NCBI GenBank assembly: GCA_035556735.1
Contig: DATMFF010000006.1
Span: 248,001-312,000, forward strand
Direction of reading: 5' to 3'
Length of the DNA: 64,000 nt
Origin: CANJBX01 sp035556735
GTDB lineage: Bacteria > Pseudomonadota > Alphaproteobacteria > Rhizobiales > Xanthobacteraceae
Each line of letters starts with the position of its first letter. The first letter of the stretch is position 1. A program made the position numbers and the translations under genes. Below the pieces are notes generated by a model. The model saw only the letters and a program-made list of their open reading frames with translations. It ran no database searches and was not told where the DNA came from. Of the stretch, positions 48,350 through 57,176 are shown in pieces.

Positions 48350-48428
48350 CGACTGCTTGCGCTGGATCAAGGCCGCCGCTGCCAACATGCGTCATTCCTG
48401 CTCCGTGGATGGAGAGGGAGCAGACCAG

Positions 48429-48896
48429 ATGACGGAGATTAATGCGGGCCGCTCGAGGCGGCTCGGCACGCTGGCCGCCGGCGCGATGCTGGCGATCGCG
48501 CTCGCCATGCCGGCGCAACAAGCGGCGGCGCAGGATCCGCTGATCGGCGGCATCCTTGGCGGCGCGGCTGGCGCCGTGATCGGCGGCGCAGCGGGCGGAC
48601 GCCAGGGCGCGGCGATCGGTGCGATCATCGGGGCCACCGCCGGCGCCGTGATCGCGGCGGAAGGCCAGCGCCGCGGCAGCTATTATTACTGGAACGGCGG
48701 CTGCTATCGGCCGCGCCCGCCCGGTTATGTGGTCGTGGCGCCGCATTATTGCGGCCCCGTCTATGGCCCGCGGGTCTATGGACCCCCGCCGGTCCCGGCC
48801 AACGCGATCGCCTGGTGCGCGCGCCGCTACCGCTCATACGACCCCTACAGCCAGACCTACCTCGGCTACGACGGCTTCCGGCACCGCTGTCCCTAG
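48429..48896 (+). CDS. Secreted BA14K-like protein with glycine-zipper segment
   Basis: A 155-residue exported protein. The signal peptide (about residues 10-36, ending QQAAAQ) is followed by a glycine-zipper stretch (LIGGILGGAAGAVIGGAAGG, GAIIGATAGAVIAAEG) that may insert in the outer membrane, a Tyr/Pro-rich segment, and the C-terminal motif WCARRYRSYDPYSQTYLGYD ending in HRCP, which is characteristic of BA14K, an immunoreactive lectin-like protein of Brucella and relatives. Function in this organism is unknown. Confidence 0.82.
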   Translation: MTEINAGRSRRLGTLAAGAMLAIALAMPAQQAAAQDPLIGGILGGAAGAVIGGAAGGRQGAAIGAIIGATAGAVIAAEGQRRGSYYYWNGGCYRPRPPGYVVVAPHYCGPVYGPRVYGPPPVPANAIAWCARRYRSYDPYSQTYLGYDGFRHRCP

Positions 48897-48986
48897 CGAG
48901 ACCGGCCGCTCCGCGGCAGGCCGGCCCTGAACATTCCGCCGCGCCGTGGGTTTCCTTCCCGGCGACGAACCACCGAGGAGCACCCG

Positions 48987-49247
48987 ATGGGCATTTCGGA
49001 CATCCCCATTGCCCCGCCGATCGCGGTCAAGGATACCCCGCACCCGCGCAAGCTCACGACGTTCAACGACGCGCGTGCCTTGACGGACGAGTTGCTCGCC
49101 CAGCGCCGGACTGCGATGTGGCGCGAGATGGGGCACCGCCTTGATGCGGTGAAGACCGAAGAAGACGCGATCGAAGCCATCGGCGCGCTGCGCGAGCTGT
49201 TGTCGATCGAGGGGCTGCTCGAATCCTCGTCCTCGTCGGCAGCGTGA
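48987..49247 (+). CDS. Hypothetical protein, small and soluble
   Basis: An 86-residue protein that I do not recognise. After a Pro-rich N-terminus (MGISDIPIAPPIAVKDTPHP) it appears helical (LTDELLAQRRTAMWREMGHRL, TEEDAIEAIGALRELLSIEG) with a Ser-rich tail. No signal peptide. A GGAGCACCCG site before the ATG supports translation. It converges on the next gene. Confidence 0.6.
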   Translation: MGISDIPIAPPIAVKDTPHPRKLTTFNDARALTDELLAQRRTAMWREMGHRLDAVKTEEDAIEAIGALRELLSIEGLLESSSSSAA

Positions 49248-49279
49248 CCTGCCAACGCGCGCGCAGCCGGGCCTTGCCC

Positions 49280-49606
49280 CTACGACGAGAGCCCGAGAAA
49301 TCCGCGCAGCTCGGCCACGGTGCGGCTCGCCTCCTCGTCGGCGACCGGCACCGGAATGGCTTGGCCGCTGCGCGTGTGAAGCACCGGCTGGTGGAGCTCG
49401 GCTCCGGACGCGCCGTCGTGGGTCGTGACGACGTCGACCTGGTCGATCTCCGCGAGCGCGAGTTCCAAGGGCCTGCGCTGCCAGAGCGCGAAGCTGCGTT
49501 CGATGCGGGCGCGGCCGGCGGTCTTGTCGAATGTGAATGTCGTCCGGCCAAATGCCGAACCTGCCTGCACCACGAGCCGTTCCGGCGTGTTCTGCAAGAT
49601 GGTCAT
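49280..49606 (-). CDS. Hypothetical protein, beta-rich
   Basis: A 108-residue cytosolic protein that I do not recognise. Alternating hydrophobic strands (ERLVVQAGSAFGRTTFTFDK, ARIERSFALWQRRPLELALA, VLHTRSGQAIPVPVA) end in one helix (ASRTVAELRGFLGL), an arrangement resembling PH-like domains, though this is a guess. The ATG at 49606 follows AGGGAGAC; codons upstream in the frame are not conserved in style. Confidence 0.62.
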   Translation of the reverse strand: MTILQNTPERLVVQAGSAFGRTTFTFDKTAGRARIERSFALWQRRPLELALAEIDQVDVVTTHDGASGAELHQPVLHTRSGQAIPVPVADEEASRTVAELRGFLGLSS

Positions 49607-49763
49607 GGGCGTCTCCCTTGCACCCACCCCTGAACGATCATATCCGCATTCCTGAGCCAAAGCGCGTGTGGCTTGATGGCGCATGCCCGCCAACCGCAGC
49701 CGCGGCAAAAAGCGGGCCATCGACCTTGCTACGCCCGGGCGTAAGATTGTATCGGAGGTCACG

Positions 49764-50183
49764 ATGCAGGCCGCAAGCACATCCGAAGTCGACAAGGTGA
49801 TAGCGACGAACCGCGCCTATTATCAGGCGCTGTCGGCCTGCGACCTGCAGGCGATGGAGCAGGTCTGGACCTGCGGTTCGGACAATATCTTGATTGCGCC
49901 GCCTGTGGATCCCGTCACATACGTCGGCTGGGAGGCGATCCGGCGCAACTGGGAACGTTACTGGGCGCGGTTCGAGGATCTGCGCGTGTCGATGACGGAA
50001 CCAACCGTCAACATCAACGGGCCGGTCGCATGGGTGCACGGAATCGAGACGTCGCAGCGGCGCGCCAAGGACGGCAAGATGTCGCGCAGTACGAACTACG
50101 GCACGAACATTTTCGTGAAACATGACGATGGCTGGCGCATGGTGTTCCATCAGGCCGCCCTGATCCCGGGACAAGAGAGCTGA
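49764..50183 (+). CDS. SnoaL/NTF2-like domain protein
   Basis: A 139-residue cone-fold protein. VIATNRAYYQALSACDLQAMEQVWT, HV-type VGWEAIRRNWERYWARFEDL and a beta sheet ending DDGWRMVFHQAALIPG follow the SnoaL-like/NTF2 pattern of small ligand-binding or isomerase proteins. The ATG at 49764 sits four bases after GGAGGTC. The SRPBCC gene starts six bases after its stop, so the two may be an operon. Confidence 0.85.
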   Translation: MQAASTSEVDKVIATNRAYYQALSACDLQAMEQVWTCGSDNILIAPPVDPVTYVGWEAIRRNWERYWARFEDLRVSMTEPTVNINGPVAWVHGIETSQRRAKDGKMSRSTNYGTNIFVKHDDGWRMVFHQAALIPGQES

Positions 50184-50189
50184 TTGCCC

Positions 50190-50699
50190 ATGCCACTTGG
50201 TCCCATCGCCGCGTCGGTCACACTGACGACGGACGCGCCCCGCGCATTTGTCTGGCGTGCATTCGAAACGCCCCAACGATGGCCGGAAGTCCTGCGTGAT
50301 GTCGCCGAGGCTTGGATCGAACCCGACGGCCGGCTGACACCCGGCGCCGTGCTCCGCTCGCGCGCCGTGCCGGGCACGATGGCGGTGGACATGGCCTACA
50401 GCGTTCTCGAGGCGGAGCCCCCGCACCACCTCGTCACCACCAGCCGGGCTGCCGGTTTTGACGCGCGTTCCGACTATCGCTTCGTGGAAGGCCCTCGCGG
50501 CGGGACACAGGTCACCCTCGCCGCCACCGTCCGCGCCGCAAGCGCGCCGATGCGGCTTTACATTGCCATCACCCGTCAGCGCCATGTCGAGTTGGTTGAA
50601 AGCTCGCTGCGCCGGCGGCTCCAACCGATGCTCACTCTGGCGGAATCCTTATGGCGAGAGGACGCCGAACTGAAGGAGCACGGCCCTTCCCCCGGGTAA
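50190..50699 (+). CDS. SRPBCC family protein
   Basis: A 169-residue START-like protein. AASVTLTTDAPRAFVWRAFETPQRWPEVLRDV and YSVLEAEPPHHLVTTSRAAGFDARSDYRFVEGPRGGTQVTL match the polyketide cyclase/dehydrase SRPBCC pattern. It has no signal peptide. The ligand is unknown. The ATG at 50190 is favoured over a TTG two codons earlier. It directly follows the SnoaL-like gene. Confidence 0.82.
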   Translation: MPLGPIAASVTLTTDAPRAFVWRAFETPQRWPEVLRDVAEAWIEPDGRLTPGAVLRSRAVPGTMAVDMAYSVLEAEPPHHLVTTSRAAGFDARSDYRFVEGPRGGTQVTLAATVRAASAPMRLYIAITRQRHVELVESSLRRRLQPMLTLAESLWREDAELKEHGPSPG

Positions 50700-50709
50700 G
50701 GATCGCTCG

Positions 50710-51033
50710 TCACGAACCGCGGCGCTCGCGATGCGGCACCTGCTCCTCCCCCTGATCGGTCAGCGTGGGAAACTCCCCCGCATTCTCCAGGGCCTCGATC
50801 GGCTCCACCGGCTCCCCGCTGGGACCTACCTCTTCGGCGGGCAGGGTCGCATCCTCTTCAGGCTTGGCGCGCTCGCTCTCGTACAGCGGACGCCGCCCCT
50901 CGTGGGGGTTGTCTTCAATGGCGAGCAACTCGGTCGCCTGATCTACAAACGCCCCGCTGCCGCCGGGCGGGCGCCCCGCTTCCTCCCAAAGTTTCTGCGC
51001 GCGCCGTTGGACACGTTTGCCGAGATTGTTCAT
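50710..51033 (-). CDS. DUF2934 domain-containing protein
   Basis: A 107-residue acidic protein. The N-terminal segment RVQRRAQKLWEEAGRPPGGSGAFVDQATELL follows the DUF2934 pattern (R-A-LWE-AGRP-G---WQA), a short domain common in Hyphomicrobiales and often linked to stress. The C-terminal two thirds are Glu/Pro-rich and probably disordered. Function unknown. Confidence 0.8.
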   Translation of the reverse strand: MNNLGKRVQRRAQKLWEEAGRPPGGSGAFVDQATELLAIEDNPHEGRRPLYESERAKPEEDATLPAEEVGPSGEPVEPIEALENAGEFPTLTDQGEEQVPHRERRGS

Positions 51034-51225
51034 GCGTTACTCCTGTTCTTGCCGTTCAACGCGCAAGACCCGCAAGCGTTGCGGCAGATCGCGGTACCAT
51101 CTGCAAGATGGCCACGAGAAAACTAGGTCAGCGGCGCTGCTTCAACACCGTCACCTCCTGATCAAAGCTTCGGCACGGATACCGAGGGGGTTGCTGAAAG
51201 CAAAGAATGTAGTGAGGAGGCGCGG

Positions 51226-51423
51226 ATGGAACTGCGGGCCAGAGACACGCCGGCTGTGCTCCCGCGACCAATGACGGAATGCGCACAATGCGGCGCATTG
51301 ATCCTGTCGTCCTCATGGTCAGAGGCAGTCGGCGGCAGGCGTGTGCGCGACGTTTGGGACTGCCACGTTTGCGGCTACACGTTCGAGACGGAGGCGGTGC
51401 TGCCAGAGAAGTCCAGGCGTTAG
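51226..51423 (+). CDS. Small zinc-ribbon-like protein
   Basis: A 65-residue protein with two CxxC pairs (ECAQCG at about residues 18-23 and DCHVCGY at about 45-51), a minimal zinc ribbon. GAGGAGGC precedes the ATG. I do not recognise the family. Such small ribbons may bind nucleic acid or assist larger proteins. It converges on the VOC gene with the stops 16 bases apart. Confidence 0.65.
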   Translation: MELRARDTPAVLPRPMTECAQCGALILSSSWSEAVGGRRVRDVWDCHVCGYTFETEAVLPEKSRR

Positions 51424-51438
51424 GACCCCGCCCAAGGA

Positions 51439-51849
51439 TCATATGTCCCGAACGTCCAAAATGTGCCCCTCGGGATCGCGAGCCGTGTAGTCCCGACCGC
51501 CATAGTCCTGGGTGGCGGGTTCGATCACGATCTCCGCGCCGGCTGCCTTGGCGTGCGCGTAGTGCGCGTCGGCGTCCGTGACGACCAGATAACTGCTCAT
51601 CGTTCCGCCGCCCGCCTCCCGCGGCGATTTCATCAACCGGCCGTAAGCAGTGTCTCGCTCCGATCCGAGCATGACCATGCCGTTACCGAAAGTGAGCTGA
51701 GCGTGCTCGATTACTCCCCCTTCGCCTTCGTAGACGGCCTGCCGTTCAAATCCGAACGCATCACACAGGAATTCAATCGCGCGCCTGGCGTCACGATAGC
51801 GCAGCGCGGGAATCACGGTTGTGGTAGTTGCTTTCGCCACCGGCATCAT
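51439..51849 (-). CDS. VOC superfamily protein (glyoxalase/bleomycin-resistance-like)
   Basis: A 136-residue vicinal-oxygen-chelate fold protein. VIPALRYRDARRAIEFLCDAFGFE, HAQLTFGNGMVMLGS and YGGRDYTARDPEGHILDV show the beta-alpha-beta modules; the motif set resembles the PhnB-like subgroup. The enzymatic role is unknown. CreA and this gene are on the same strand, 24 bases apart. Confidence 0.88.
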   Translation of the reverse strand: MMPVAKATTTTVIPALRYRDARRAIEFLCDAFGFERQAVYEGEGGVIEHAQLTFGNGMVMLGSERDTAYGRLMKSPREAGGGTMSSYLVVTDADAHYAHAKAAGAEIVIEPATQDYGGRDYTARDPEGHILDVRDI

Positions 51850-51873
51850 TTCCTGCCTTTCCGATCGGGTTGT

Positions 51874-52413
51874 TCAGTTCCGTACGAACTCGCCGCACCG
51901 CTGCACTTGGTCGTTTGCGCCCCAAGGCATGATCGGAACGCTCGACGTGGAGTTCTTCGGTGAGCCCTCGATGATGCGGTCCGAGTAGACCATGTAAACG
52001 AGCACGTTCCGCTTCGCGTCACAGCCACGCACAATCTGCATCTTCTTGAAGAACAGCGACCGGCGCCGCCGGAACATGTCCTCGCCTTGCTCGAACTTCT
52101 CCTTGAAGCGAATCGGCCCAATTTGGCGGCAGGCGAGCGAAATGTCGGAAACCTCCTCGGCCACCCCCAGCCACCCTTTGACTCCTCCCCTCTCGGGGAC
52201 AGTGAAGTGACATGCCACACCCTCCACCTCGGGATCGTCGATCCCGTATGTGGCAAGCTTGTCGTTGGGCGTCAGCAGTTTGAACACCGTCGACCGTTTG
52301 AAGATCAGATCTGGGTCGTCCGCCCCGAGGGCTGGCACGGCATGCCCCAGCAGCAGCGCGGTCAGCGCGAGCATGCCCGTATAGACCTTCCCCATAAGCT
52401 CACGGCGCATCAT
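51874..52413 (-). CDS. CreA family protein
   Basis: A 179-residue exported protein. The signal peptide (about residues 8-29, ALTALLLGHAVPALG) is followed by DPEVEGVACHFTVPERGGVKG, EVSDISLACRQIGPI, and CDAKRNVLVYMVYSDRIIEGSPKNSTSSVPI, all CreA hallmarks. CreA is a periplasmic protein of unknown mechanism. The ATG at 52413 has GGAG six bases before it. Confidence 0.93.
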   Translation of the reverse strand: MMRRELMGKVYTGMLALTALLLGHAVPALGADDPDLIFKRSTVFKLLTPNDKLATYGIDDPEVEGVACHFTVPERGGVKGWLGVAEEVSDISLACRQIGPIRFKEKFEQGEDMFRRRRSLFFKKMQIVRGCDAKRNVLVYMVYSDRIIEGSPKNSTSSVPIMPWGANDQVQRCGEFVRN

Positions 52414-52473
52414 CGCAGTCTCCGTGGATTTCGACCTATGTAGGGGTGGCGCACAGGACCGCAACAGTACGCT

Positions 52474-53616
52474 TCAGCCTAATCTGCGACTGGCCATCAA
52501 CACCCCCAGCGCGGCGCCCATGAAGGCCACGTCGGCGTACCCCATCGCATACAGAAGGTCGCGCGCGTAGAGTTCGGCGCCCAATGCCGATCCGATCGCC
52601 TGCCCAACGTAGTTGCTGGAGGTGTTCAGCGCGACCGTTGCACTTGCCAACGGCGGCGCGGCCGCCACGAGGCGCACCTGTTGCATCGAATTGAAGGCCG
52701 CGAAACCGAGGCCCCAAATTGCGCAGCCCATACCCATCACGATCAGCGAGCCTGCCCCAAACGCAAAAGCCGCCGCCCCGATGAGCAAAGCAGAAAGGAA
52801 GACGACGGACGTCGGGAACGCGCCGAAGCGATTGACGATCCCCGTCGCAACGACGTTGCCGATGAACCCCATAATTCCCATCGCGGCAAAGCTCGCACCG
52901 ACGGCCTCGACGCCGCCGCCGGCAAGCCGCGATAGCAATGGGCCGAGATAAGGAAACACGACGAACTGGCCCGCCGTCCACAAAGCGGTAATGAGCAGCA
53001 GAACGAGGACAAGCGGCTGGCGCGCAATAGCCTCCCAGCTGCCCAAAGACAAAGGCGGATTACGAAGGCCCGGGGGAATGCTCGCGACTAACATCACCAG
53101 CACGACCACCGCCGCCACGCCGAATACGGCAAATGTCTCGCGCCATCCGACATGTGCCGCCAGGAATGTAACGGCCGGCAGTCCGGCTGCAATGGCGATC
53201 GACCACCCGAGAAAAACGAACGCGATCGCGCTCGGCCGGCGCGTTTCGCCGACAAGGTGGGCGATAGTGCTCGCGGCGACCGGCGTATAAGCCGCCGCCA
53301 TGGTCAGCATCAGGACGCGCACCACCAGCAGGGTTGCATAATTCGGCGCCAGGGCTGAAGCGAAGTGCCCAGCACCCAATATGGCCAACATCGCCGCGAG
53401 AACGAGTCGGCGGTCTATTCCGCTCGTGAACCAGACCATGAGGGGCGACACAAAGCAGAGAACAACGGCGCCAAATGTCATCAGAAGCCCGGCGTCGCGG
53501 ATGGTCACCGACAATCCCGTTGCAAGATCGCTCAACATGCCGGCAGGGCTGAGAACAGCCATGGCTGTCACCAGGTTGCCCAGCATCAGGGAAATGGCTG
53601 CCAAACGTGCACTCAT
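52474..53616 (-). CDS. MFS transporter, drug/sugar exporter-like
   Basis: A 380-residue 12-span facilitator. It begins SARLAAISLMLGNLVTAMAVLSPAGMLSDLATGLSVT and has VLRVLMLTMAAAYTPVAASTIAHLV as motif C-like region, resembling AraJ-type exporters. The start may instead be the ATG at 53664, which has a weak AGGCGAGC site; the hydrophobic part is unaffected. Substrate unknown. GC is a little lower than in the left half of the window. Confidence 0.88.
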   Translation of the reverse strand: MSARLAAISLMLGNLVTAMAVLSPAGMLSDLATGLSVTIRDAGLLMTFGAVVLCFVSPLMVWFTSGIDRRLVLAAMLAILGAGHFASALAPNYATLLVVRVLMLTMAAAYTPVAASTIAHLVGETRRPSAIAFVFLGWSIAIAAGLPAVTFLAAHVGWRETFAVFGVAAVVVLVMLVASIPPGLRNPPLSLGSWEAIARQPLVLVLLLITALWTAGQFVVFPYLGPLLSRLAGGGVEAVGASFAAMGIMGFIGNVVATGIVNRFGAFPTSVVFLSALLIGAAAFAFGAGSLIVMGMGCAIWGLGFAAFNSMQQVRLVAAAPPLASATVALNTSSNYVGQAIGSALGAELYARDLLYAMGYADVAFMGAALGVLMASRRLG

Positions 53617-54006
53617 GAGGAGTCGCGGCTCAATTGCGCCACGTCCGCATGCGTCGAGCCGCATGCGCTCGCCTGGTTGGCAAGACGATGGCTGACTAGG
53701 ATGGCTTAGTGGCGGAAGCGAAGGTCACATTGCGGGCAAGACGGCGCGCCTTTGACCTTGTACTTGCCAGTCGTTTCCAAAATCGTCACGACAAATTGCA
53801 TCACTCGACATCCCAAAATTGGTGCCAGTTGGCGTGAGCGGCACCTTACGAAGTCGCGCTTCCGCCCCTCTGCGCAGCCCGTCCCTGCATAGACCACCGG
53901 TGCTGCGCGCGACAGGTGCCACATGAGCTCCGGTCTCCAACTCCATGGCATCTGCTCACCTGCATCGCAGCGTAGGCGCACGGCAGGTCTCCTAACGGCA
54001 GGTCTC
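53617..54006. other. Gap between MFS and DoxX genes, no gene supported
   Basis: No convincing gene is present. A short frame on the minus strand ends in MQFVVTILETTGKY ... CPQCDLRFRH and might be a 31-residue peptide at about 53706-53801. A 15-base direct repeat (GGCAGGTCTCCTAAC) lies at about 53979-54008 and supplies the stop of the DoxX gene. Confidence 0.3.
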
Positions 54007-54462
54007 CTAGACGAGATCGTAGTCGTCATTGGGAATGGGAGGCTGCCACGAGCCAAGAACGAACAGCATCACCAATCCTCCGGCGATTGAGAGGTTCTGT
54101 AACGCGAGCACCAGATTCAACGCGCGTGCATCTCCGGTCATGTTCCAGAAATCGTAGAGGAAATAAGTGGCGACGAGGGTGAAGACGAGCAGTACTAGAG
54201 AAGAAAATCGAGTCAGGATATTGAAGATGATGAGGGCCGCGAACCCAATCTGAATACATGCAACGACTGTCGCCAGGAGTTCATAAGGTGCCAGCCCGGT
54301 CGCATTTTGTGCCTCAATGGCGATTTCTCCCAAGCTGGCGGGAATGCGGAACTTGGATTCGATCAGGAGCGCAGTCGGTACTCGGTCCAGCAGCGTGAAA
54401 ATTCCGGAGATGATGAAGACAGCAACAAAGGCAATGCGGCCAAGCAAGAACACGATGCTCAT
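54007..54462 (-). CDS. DoxX-like membrane protein
   Basis: A 151-residue protein with four membrane segments: IVFLLGRIAFVAVFIISGIF, LLATVVACIQIGFAALIIFN, LVLLVFTLVATYFLYDFWN and LSIAGGLVMLFVLG. The pattern GRIAFVAVFIISGI followed later by TGDARALNLVLALQNLSIAGGL is the DoxX/SURF4-like family. The function of most members is unknown. A GGGGA site precedes the ATG at 54462. Confidence 0.82.
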   Translation of the reverse strand: MSIVFLLGRIAFVAVFIISGIFTLLDRVPTALLIESKFRIPASLGEIAIEAQNATGLAPYELLATVVACIQIGFAALIIFNILTRFSSLVLLVFTLVATYFLYDFWNMTGDARALNLVLALQNLSIAGGLVMLFVLGSWQPPIPNDDYDLV

Positions 54463-54537
54463 AGAAACATCCCCTACGCCCCCCACCACGTTGGCTTGAA
54501 CCAATCCTATTGCGAATGTGCAACGCCTCGCGCGCCT

Positions 54538-54699
54538 TCACGGCGAGTAGCCATCATATCGCTCGAAGAGTATCCGGACGAGGCCCAAGACGCCGGCCCG
54601 GGGGTGAATAACGATGCACCTGCCCATCAGCCGCGCCAGGTTCAAACGCAGGACGCACTGATCGCAGCAGGCCGTCACATTCTCATCGTTGCGCTTCAC
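54538..54699 (-). other. Coding-like small frame in an otherwise empty gap
   Basis: Within the gap 54463-55073, this minus-strand frame of 53 codons (GTG at 54699, TGA at 54540) has strong G/C at third positions and a protein-like sequence with three cysteines (TACCDQCVLRLN) and LMGRCIVIHPRAGVLGL. It has no good ribosome-binding site and is probably a remnant. The remaining part of the gap shows no gene that I can support. Confidence 0.2.
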
Positions 54700-55073
54700 C
54701 AGCAGAGATCACTCGCGATCGGTCAGACGATCACGTCGACATCCCCGTCATGTTTGACGGAAACCGACGCGAGACGAACTCAGGTGTGCCCTCGGGGGCA
54801 CTGGCTGCCTGTGTTCTAGTCTTGGTTTCTGCAATCAGAGCGCGAATCGTATCAAATTGACCACACTTGCATACCGCAAGTGCTTGAGAATATTTGCGAT
54901 CTGCGATTCCGCACAAGTGTTTGGGCTGGCCTAAAATTCGCCCCTGCACTAACCTTAAAGATGGATTCTCGGGTGGGGAAGCGGACGTCGTGCCTATGAT
55001 GGGCGCACATCGCCCAGAACGACGAAATCCGGCGTCTTTCTCGCGAAGCTATTTCAATTTTGGAGGTCCCCTT

Positions 55074-56318
55074 ATGCGGGTTGTCATCGCATGCGCGCTC
55101 GTCGTGCTATCGGTTTTGGCGGCGCTTGGTGTTGCGCAGAACCAGAACGTCGTCTCATCCCTTACGGGCCGCATCTCCGGCACGTCGGCGACGGCTGCGA
55201 CCACCCCGGAGCCAGCGAAGCAGATCGCGGTCATCAAGGATCAAGAGCGCCCGGCCGCCAGCACGCCGAGCATGACGGCCGCTGCCCCCGCCGTCAGCAC
55301 CCCAGTCACCACGGCATCACCCGCGCCCGCTTCATCTGCGACGGTTGGCGCAGCCGAAGCCACCGGTGCCCTTGCGAGCACCGCCGTCCCGGCGCCGGCC
55401 AAAGCACCCGCTCCGGCGCAAATGCTTGCGCAGGCGGCACCACCGGCCGGCCGGCCCGCCCCTGCGCCGCCGGCTGAATCCAAACCTGCCTGCCCGGGCA
55501 ATCCCGACGCGCTGGGAGTGGCGCGCACTGTGGAGATCGACACGACCGGCGGCCCAGGCTTCGGATTTGAGCATTTCAAGCAGCACGACTTTCTGCGTGC
55601 CGGCGAGGTCGTCCTGACGTTTGATGACGGCCCGTGGCTCCACAACACCCCGGCCGTATTGGCCGCTCTTGCGCATCACTGCGTGAAAGCCACATTTTTC
55701 CCGATCGGCAAGCACGCAACCTACTATCCTGAGATCCTCAAGCAGGTTGCCGAGGCTGGCCACTCCATCGGCTCGCATACGTGGTCCCATGCGGATCTGT
55801 CGAAGCGCCTGAACGAGGTGGCGAAGACCCACGGCTCGGATGAGGCCAAGGAAAAGGCGCTAGAGGAAGCCAAGGGCGAGATCGAATTGGGCATCAGCGC
55901 TGTGCGGGCGGCGGTGGGAGACGCGGCTATGCCCTTCTTCCGATTCCCGGCCCTGCGCCATCCGCCCGAACTTGTGACCTATCTCGGACAGCGCAACGTC
56001 GCGATGTTCTCGACCGACCTCGATTCGTTCGATTTCAAGATGCGCAAGAGCGACAACGTTCTCCGTTCCGTGATGGAAAAGCTGAAGAAGCACGGAAAAG
56101 GCATCATCCTGATGCACGACTTTCAACACGTGACCGCCGAGGCCCTGCCGACACTGCTCGATCAGCTCAAGCTGAACGGCTACAAGGTCGTGCATATGCG
56201 AGCCAAGACGAACGTGAAGTCGCTGCCGCAGTATGATGCGATGCTGGTCAAGGAGCAGAAGCTGCCGACCGTGAGCTCCCGCCCGACTTCGGACGTCGTC
56301 AAAACGGTCAATGAATAA
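55074..56318 (+). CDS. Polysaccharide deacetylase (NodB-like) family protein
   Basis: A 414-residue exported carbohydrate esterase. The N-terminal signal/anchor (VVIACALVVLSVLAALGVA) is followed by a long Ala/Pro/Thr-rich linker (about 40-140) and a NodB domain: TFDDGPW (D184, D185), GHSIGSHTWSHADLS (H235, H239 metal ligands) and RFPALRHP, with ILMHDFQ late. It probably removes acetyl groups from surface glycans or peptidoglycan. GGAGGT precedes the ATG at 55074. Confidence 0.9.
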   Translation: MRVVIACALVVLSVLAALGVAQNQNVVSSLTGRISGTSATAATTPEPAKQIAVIKDQERPAASTPSMTAAAPAVSTPVTTASPAPASSATVGAAEATGALASTAVPAPAKAPAPAQMLAQAAPPAGRPAPAPPAESKPACPGNPDALGVARTVEIDTTGGPGFGFEHFKQHDFLRAGEVVLTFDDGPWLHNTPAVLAALAHHCVKATFFPIGKHATYYPEILKQVAEAGHSIGSHTWSHADLSKRLNEVAKTHGSDEAKEKALEEAKGEIELGISAVRAAVGDAAMPFFRFPALRHPPELVTYLGQRNVAMFSTDLDSFDFKMRKSDNVLRSVMEKLKKHGKGIILMHDFQHVTAEALPTLLDQLKLNGYKVVHMRAKTNVKSLPQYDAMLVKEQKLPTVSSRPTSDVVKTVNE

Positions 56319-56351
56319 TCGGCCGGAACCGAATACTGCTAGAAACGTTAT

Positions 56352-56375
56352 CCAGCGCCGCATCCGCGGCGCTGG
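56352..56375 (+). terminator. Strong hairpin after the deacetylase gene
   Basis: A perfect 10-bp stem CCAGCGCCGC (56352-56361) with GCGGCGCTGG (56366-56375) and a 4-base loop lies 34 bases after the stop codon. No T-tract follows (AGGCGTTGTC), so it may be a factor-dependent terminator or an mRNA-stabilising stem rather than a classical terminator. Confidence 0.5.
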
Positions 56376-56568
56376 AGGCGTTGTCTGATGACGCTATCTC
56401 TGTTGTGTGCGGTCTGCCTCGTGCTGATCGCTCGGCCGTGGGCTGGTCATTCGGCCCAAAGTCGCCCCACCCTCGTCGCGGCCCGCCGACGGCGCCACAC
56501 GCGCGCGCACTGATCCCAATCCACCTATCCCCGAACTCGCGCGGCCCGCGATCGCGCAGGAGGCACCC

Positions 56569-56730
56569 GTGGCCATACTCATCAGCATTCTGATCACTTT
56601 TCTTGTCGTGATCTTGGTTCTCTATCTCGTCAACATGCTGCCAATCGATGGCCGCGCCAAACAGATCGTGCGGGTTATTGTCATCATCATTGGCGTCCTG
56701 TCGCTGCTGAAATACCTCGCCGTCTATTAG
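56569..56730 (+). CDS. Thivi_2564-like small two-span membrane protein
   Basis: A 53-residue protein with two membrane helices (LISILITFLVVILVLYLVNM and IVRVIVIIIGVLSLLKYL) split by PIDGRAKQ. It fits the Thivi_2564 family of small membrane proteins. The start is GTG at 56569 with CAGGAGG five bases before. Function unknown. Confidence 0.78.
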   Translation: MAILISILITFLVVILVLYLVNMLPIDGRAKQIVRVIVIIIGVLSLLKYLAVY

Positions 56731-56792
56731 CGCCGCAGCATCCGCCTCACCGTCCTGTTGACGCGCGAGCGCCGACACGGCGAGATTGCCGC

Positions 56793-57161
56793 ATGACCGT
56801 GAACCGCAGTTCAATGGTCGAGGCCGCTAAAAAGCCGGTCGCGGCCCTCGATTACGAGATCGCCCAGGAGATGGCATCGGCGCTCGGCCGACTGGGCCAC
56901 GCGCTCGAGATGTCATTGAAGGCACTTGCAGATTTTGACGCCGCGCACCCGCGGGACGCCATGCGAACCGCCGACCGCGACGCGCGCCGAGCGCTCGTCG
57001 GTGCCGCGGGGACGGCGCTGTGGCAATTCGTGGTGCAGCGGGAAGCCTGCGGCTTGCGCGACACCCGGCAAATCATGCGGGACTACGGCGTGCCTCTCGA
57101 AGTCCAACATCGCATGGGGGCGTCAGGCCATGACCCGGGCCAGAGACAACGCCAGCCCTAA
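56793..57161 (+). CDS. Hypothetical protein, probable DUF6665 family
   Basis: A 122-residue soluble, mainly helical protein: LDYEIAQEMASALGRLGHALEMSLKALADF, LVGAAGTALWQFVVQREACGLRDTRQIMRDYGVPLEV. The QREACGLRD block and the following VP--V--RMG ending match the DUF6665 group as I remember it, seen in Hyphomicrobiales. Function unknown. The stop lies close to the end of the convergent glycine-zipper gene. Confidence 0.65.
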   Translation: MTVNRSSMVEAAKKPVAALDYEIAQEMASALGRLGHALEMSLKALADFDAAHPRDAMRTADRDARRALVGAAGTALWQFVVQREACGLRDTRQIMRDYGVPLEVQHRMGASGHDPGQRQRQP

Positions 57162-57176
57162 CGTGCCTCAGCGTCA

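Noticed and set aside
54731..54949. A 72-codon minus-strand frame before the deacetylase gene
   Set aside because: It has no ribosome-binding site, no recognisable pattern and mixed codon use. I see no support for it as a gene.
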